From the NCBI GenBank assembly GCA_001184405.1, contig LFMX01000044.1:1-38160 (forward strand): a DNA stretch of 38,160 nucleotides, in the 5' to 3' direction. Below are positions 34,963 to 38,160 of the stretch, in pieces. How positions within the stretch are numbered: position 1 is the first letter of the stretch; every line of letters starts with the position of its first letter. The position numbers were made by a program, and so were the translations under genes. The notes under the pieces were generated by a model. That model saw only the letters and a list, made by a program, of their open reading frames with translations, did not search any database and had not been told where the DNA came from. The stretch comes from Candidatus Burkholderia humilis. GTDB taxonomy: Bacteria > Pseudomonadota > Gammaproteobacteria > Burkholderiales > Burkholderiaceae.

Positions 34963-36126
34963 ATGCCGCTCGCCTCCACTCCTGAGATCATCGCTGAACT
35001 GAAAGCCGGCAAAATGGTGATCCTCGTCGACGAAGAAGATCGCGAAAACGAAGGCGATCTCGTCATCGCCACCGAATTCATCACGCCGGAAGCGATCAAT
35101 TTCATGGCGAAATTCGGCCGCGGGCTGATTTGCCTGACGCTCACGCAGGAACGCTGCAAGGCGCTGAATCTGCCGCTGATGACCCAGCGCAACGGCACGC
35201 AATACGGCACGGCGTTCACGGTCAGCATCGAAGCGGCTGAAGGCGTGACGACCGGCATTTCCGCGTCCGACCGCGCCCGCACCATTCAGACGGCCGTCGC
35301 CAACGACGCGCGCGCCGAAGACATCGTGCAGCCGGGCCACGTGTTTCCGATCATGGCGCAGCCGGGCGGTGTGCTCGTGCGCGCGGGCCACACGGAAGCC
35401 GGTTGCGATCTGACCGCGCTCGCCGGACTCACACCCGCGTCGGTGATCTGCGAAGTCATCAAGGACGACGGCGAAATGGCGCGTCTGCCGGACCTCATCG
35501 CGTTCGGCGAGAAACACGGCATCAAGATCGGCACGATTGCGGATTTGATCCACTATCGCAGCCGCACGGAATCGATCATCGAAAAAGTATCCGAACGGAC
35601 GATGCAAACCGCTCACGGCACGTTCCGCGCCATTCTGTATCGCGATGAGCCGAGCGGTTCGCCGCATATCGCGCTGGTGCGCGGCAAGCCGTCGCCGGAT
35701 CGCGAAACGCCGGTGCGCGTGCATGAACCGCTGTCGGTGCTGGACCTGCTGGAAATCGATGCCTCGACGCACTCGTGGACCATCGATGCCGCGATGAAGG
35801 AAATCGCCGCGCGCGATCTCGGCGCGATCGTCATGCTCAATTGTGGCGACACGAAGGAGCATCTGATCGACGTGTTCCGCGCGTTCGATCAGAAGGACAA
35901 GGCCGTCGAACTGCAACGCCGTCCGATCGACTTCAAGACGTATGGCATCGGCGCGCAGATTTTGCGTGATCTGGGCGTCGGCAAAATGCAGGTGCTCGCC
36001 AATCCGCGCAAACTGGGCAGCATGTCGGGCTACGGGCTCGAAGTGACCGGCTTTATTCCGATGCCCGGCTGCCCCACGACCGCCGCGGCCGCCGATACAT
36101 CCATTGCTCAACTGCGCTCGGCCTGA
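34963..36126 (+). CDS. ribBA: 3,4-dihydroxy-2-butanone 4-phosphate synthase with degenerate GTP cyclohydrolase II domain
   Basis: The N-terminal RibB domain has [20 protein letters not shown] (acidic metal site), [32 protein letters not shown] and GHTEAGCDL. It makes the four-carbon unit of riboflavin. The C-terminal half (from about residue 208) has the GCH2 fold but lacks the zinc-binding cysteine cluster ('C..G..fgS.RCdC') at the expected place ([16 protein letters not shown]...), so cyclohydrolase activity is unlikely. Such degenerate RibBA proteins are known in proteobacteria, with a separate ribA elsewhere. I see no FMN riboswitch in the 200 bases upstream. Intact, 387 residues. Confidence 0.93.
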   Translation: MPLASTPEIIAELKAGKMVILVDEEDRENEGDLVIATEFITPEAINFMAKFGRGLICLTLTQERCKALNLPLMTQRNGTQYGTAFTVSIEAAEGVTTGISASDRARTIQTAVANDARAEDIVQPGHVFPIMAQPGGVLVRAGHTEAGCDLTALAGLTPASVICEVIKDDGEMARLPDLIAFGEKHGIKIGTIADLIHYRSRTESIIEKVSERTMQTAHGTFRAILYRDEPSGSPHIALVRGKPSPDRETPVRVHEPLSVLDLLEIDASTHSWTIDAAMKEIAARDLGAIVMLNCGDTKEHLIDVFRAFDQKDKAVELQRRPIDFKTYGIGAQILRDLGVGKMQVLANPRKLGSMSGYGLEVTGFIPMPGCPTTAAAADTSIAQLRSA

Positions 36127-36174
36127 ATCGGCCGCGAGCGCATCAACCTCATTCCAAACCAACCGAAATCATTC

Positions 36175-36684
36175 ATGGAAATCGGACAATACCAGCCGAA
36201 CCTCGACGGTGGCGGCCTGCGCATCAGCATCGTGCAGTCGCGCTTCAACGAACCGGTGTGCAACGGCCTCGCCGACGCGTGCATCGAGGAGCTGGAGCGT
36301 CTCGGCGTGATCGGCCAGGACGTACTGCTCGTGACCGTCCCCGGCGCGCTCGAAATTCCGCTCGCGCTGCAAAAGCTCGCGGAATCCGGCCAGTTCGATG
36401 CGCTGATCGCGTTCGGCTGCGTCGTGCGCGGCGAGACGTATCACTTCGAACTCGTATCGAACGAAAGCGGCGCGGGCGTTTCGCGCATCGCGCTGGACTT
36501 CGGCGTGCCGGTCGCGAACGCGGTTCTGACGACCGAAAACGACGAACAGGCCGTCGCCCGCATGACGGAAAAGGGCCGCGACGCCGCGCGCGTGGCCGTG
36601 GAAATGGCAAATCTGTCGGTCGCGCTCGAGCAGTTGAGCGGCGACGACGAAGATGAAGACGAAGAAGACGAGGATCGCGCATGA
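36175..36684 (+). CDS. ribH: 6,7-dimethyl-8-ribityllumazine synthase
   Basis: RibH condenses the two riboflavin precursors into lumazine. The 169-residue protein shows [57 protein letters not shown] (with the conserved His) and [17 protein letters not shown]. The C-terminus carries an unusually acidic tail, [11 protein letters not shown]. The stop overlaps the nusB start by four bases (ATGA), a coupling common in bacteria. Confidence 0.96.
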   Translation: MEIGQYQPNLDGGGLRISIVQSRFNEPVCNGLADACIEELERLGVIGQDVLLVTVPGALEIPLALQKLAESGQFDALIAFGCVVRGETYHFELVSNESGAGVSRIALDFGVPVANAVLTTENDEQAVARMTEKGRDAARVAVEMANLSVALEQLSGDDEDEDEEDEDRA

Positions 36685-37115
36685 AGAGCGCTCGCCGCCG
36701 CTCGCGTGAACTCGCGACGCAAGGGCTTTACCAATGGCTGCTGTCGGGTGCGCCCGCCGGCAAAATCGACGCGCAACTGCGCAGTTCGCAAGGTTTCGAT
36801 AAGGCAGATCAGGAACATCTCGACGCCATCCTGCACGGCGTGATCAAGGAATCGGACGAACTGTCTGCGCAATTGCAGCCGTGTCTGGACCGGCCGATCG
36901 AACAGCTTTCGCCGGTCGAGCGTGCGGTGCTGCTGGTTGCCGCGTTCGAGTTCAAGCATCACATCGACGTGCCGTATCGCGTGGTGATCAATGAAGCGGT
37001 CGAACTGACGAAGACGTTCGGCGGCTCGGACGGCTACAAGTACGTGAACGGTGTGCTCGACAAGCTGGCCGTCGCCATGCGTCCGACTGAAGCGCAGGCG
37101 CGCCATCGCAACTGA
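36681..37115 (+). CDS. nusB: transcription antitermination factor NusB
   Basis: NusB binds boxA RNA with S10 to promote antitermination on rRNA operons. The 144-residue all-helical protein begins with the Arg-rich RNA-binding segment [18 protein letters not shown] and contains [40 protein letters not shown] and [13 protein letters not shown], the family hallmarks. It is translationally coupled to ribH, as usual. Intact. Confidence 0.96.
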   Translation: MKSARRRSRELATQGLYQWLLSGAPAGKIDAQLRSSQGFDKADQEHLDAILHGVIKESDELSAQLQPCLDRPIEQLSPVERAVLLVAAFEFKHHIDVPYRVVINEAVELTKTFGGSDGYKYVNGVLDKLAVAMRPTEAQARHRN

Positions 37116-37116
37116 C

Positions 37117-38160
37117 ATGAATCACGCTTCCGAGCCGTTGATGCGCCTTGCGTCCCGCGTCGAGCAGATCGAGCCGTTCTAGTGATGGAGCTGATGAAGG
37201 AAGCGCAGGCGCTGGAACGCGCCGGGCGTGATGTCATCCACATGAGCATCGGCGCGCCGGATTTCACGGCGCCCGAGCCTGTTACGCACGCGGCGGCGAA
37301 TGCGCTCGCGCGCGGCGTCACGCAGTACACGAACGCGCTCGGCATTCATCAACTGCGTGAAGCGATTTCGCAGCATTATCGCGATACGTTCGGCATCAGC
37401 GTCGATCCGGCGCGTATCGTCGTGACGGCGGGCGCATCGGCGGCGCTGTTGCTCGCGTGCATGGCGCTGGTCGACAACAGCGACGAAGTGCTGATGCCCG
37501 ATCCGTGCTATCCGTGCAACCGGTACTTCGTGTCGGCGGCGGACGGCAAACCGGTGCTGATTCCAAGCGGCCCGGCCGAGCGGTTTCAACTGACGGCGGA
37601 ACACGTCGAGGAACACTGGAACGATAAAACGCGCGGCGTGCTGCTGGCGTCGCCGTCGAATCCGACGGGCACGTCGATCGAGCCGGACGAATTGCGGCGC
37701 ATCGTCGAATCGGTGCGCACGCGCGGCGGCTTTACGATCGTCGACGAGATTTATCAGGGCTTGAGCTACGACGCCAAACCCGTCTTCGCACTGTCTTTCG
37801 GCGATGACGTCGTCACCGTGAACAGCTTTTCGAAGTACTTCAATATGACCGGCTGGCGGCTCGGCTGGCTCGTCGTGCCGCACGCGATGATCAGCGCGGT
37901 CGAAAAGCTCTCGCAGAATCTGTTTATCTGTGCGTCGGCACTGGCGCAGCACGCGGCGCTCGCGTGCTTCGAGCCGGAAACCATCGCCATTTACGAAGCG
38001 CGGCGGCTCGAATTCAAACGGCGGCGCGATTACATTGTGCCGGCGCTGCGCTCGCTCGGTTTCGGCGTACCGGTCGTGCCGGACGGCGCGTTCTATGTTT
38101 ATGCCGATACCACCGGCGTGCATCATCCCGCCGCCGGCAAGAGCGAAGCGCTCACGCACG
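37117..38160 (+). pseudogene. class I PLP aminotransferase, N-terminal frameshift, continues past the window
   Basis: The ATG at 37117 opens MNHASEPLMRLASRVEQIEP and ends at TAG (37180-37182). One base off, VMELMKEAQALERAGRDVIH continues an ordinary fold-type I aminotransferase: MSIGAPDFTAPEPVTHAAAN, PDPCYPCNRYFVSAA, ASPSNPTGTSIEPDEL, VDEIYQGLSYD and SFSKYFNMTGWRLGW (the PLP lysine motif), open to the window edge. A single base appears lost at about 37180. Internal initiation at the ATG 37185 might rescue a protein short of about 22 residues, but no ribosome binding site is obvious. The substrate cannot be assigned. Confidence 0.82.

Noticed and set aside
1..38160. CRISPR arrays, tRNA or rRNA genes
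   Set aside because: No regularly spaced direct repeats and no cloverleaf or rRNA-like conserved stretches were seen on reading the window.

Overview
The window looks like a chromosomal segment of a Burkholderiaceae bacterium (Burkholderia/Caballeronia type) whose genome is decaying. Housekeeping blocks keep Burkholderia-like gene order: rpe-gph-trpEGDC-CYTH-ung, apaG/mltA, the paa catabolic block, hemL, and ribD-ribC-ribBA-ribH-nusB. Dispensable genes between them carry frameshifts and stop codons, and nested insertion sequences are dense. Together with an AT-rich, plant-like segment joined into the contig, this suggests a host-restricted symbiont such as a Burkholderia leaf-nodule symbiont. 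That identification is inference; no rRNA or species marker is present.

Region 1 (1-7.4 kb, visibly lower GC) is accessory. A reverse-strand operon runs acyl-AMP ligase, acyl carrier protein, class III PLP aminotransferase, 4HBT thioesterase, FabZ-like hotdog protein and the 5' part of a ketosynthase-like gene that leaves the window. Beside it lie an intact LuxI-type autoinducer synthase, the 3' remnant of a convergent luxR, and a 20-bp lux-box-like dyad. This looks like a quorum-linked amino-acyl or polyene-type biosynthetic system of unknown product. It has since been damaged by an IS5 remnant and by an IS630 copy that cuts luxR.

Region 2 (7.4-11.8 kb) is an IS graveyard: IS630 remnant, IS5/IS427-group copy, IS110 split by a second IS630 with 21-bp terminal inverted repeats and a TA target duplication, an IS66 fragment, and a group II intron 3' end abutting ung.

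Region 3 (11.8-20.9 kb) holds ung, a CYTH triphosphatase, trpC, trpD, trpG, trpE, a trpL leader peptide with three Trp codons and an attenuator hairpin, a gph pseudogene, rpe, apaG (frameshifted at its 3' end by a 7-bp tandem duplication), a small membrane protein and mltA.

Region 4 (20.9-25.3 kb) is the phenylacetate block paaN-paaG-paaI-paaK, in which all but paaI are broken. From 25.37 to about 27.0 kb a foreign AT-rich segment sits between low-complexity junk that resembles degraded sequencing-adapter sequence, so a chimeric join is likely.

Region 5 (27.0-31.1 kb) contains three pseudogenes: an S9 peptidase, a Bcr/CflA-type MFS exporter and an EVE-like protein. Region 6 (31.3-38.2 kb) is intact core metabolism (hemL, riboflavin pathway, nusB), ending in an aminotransferase gene with an N-terminal frameshift.
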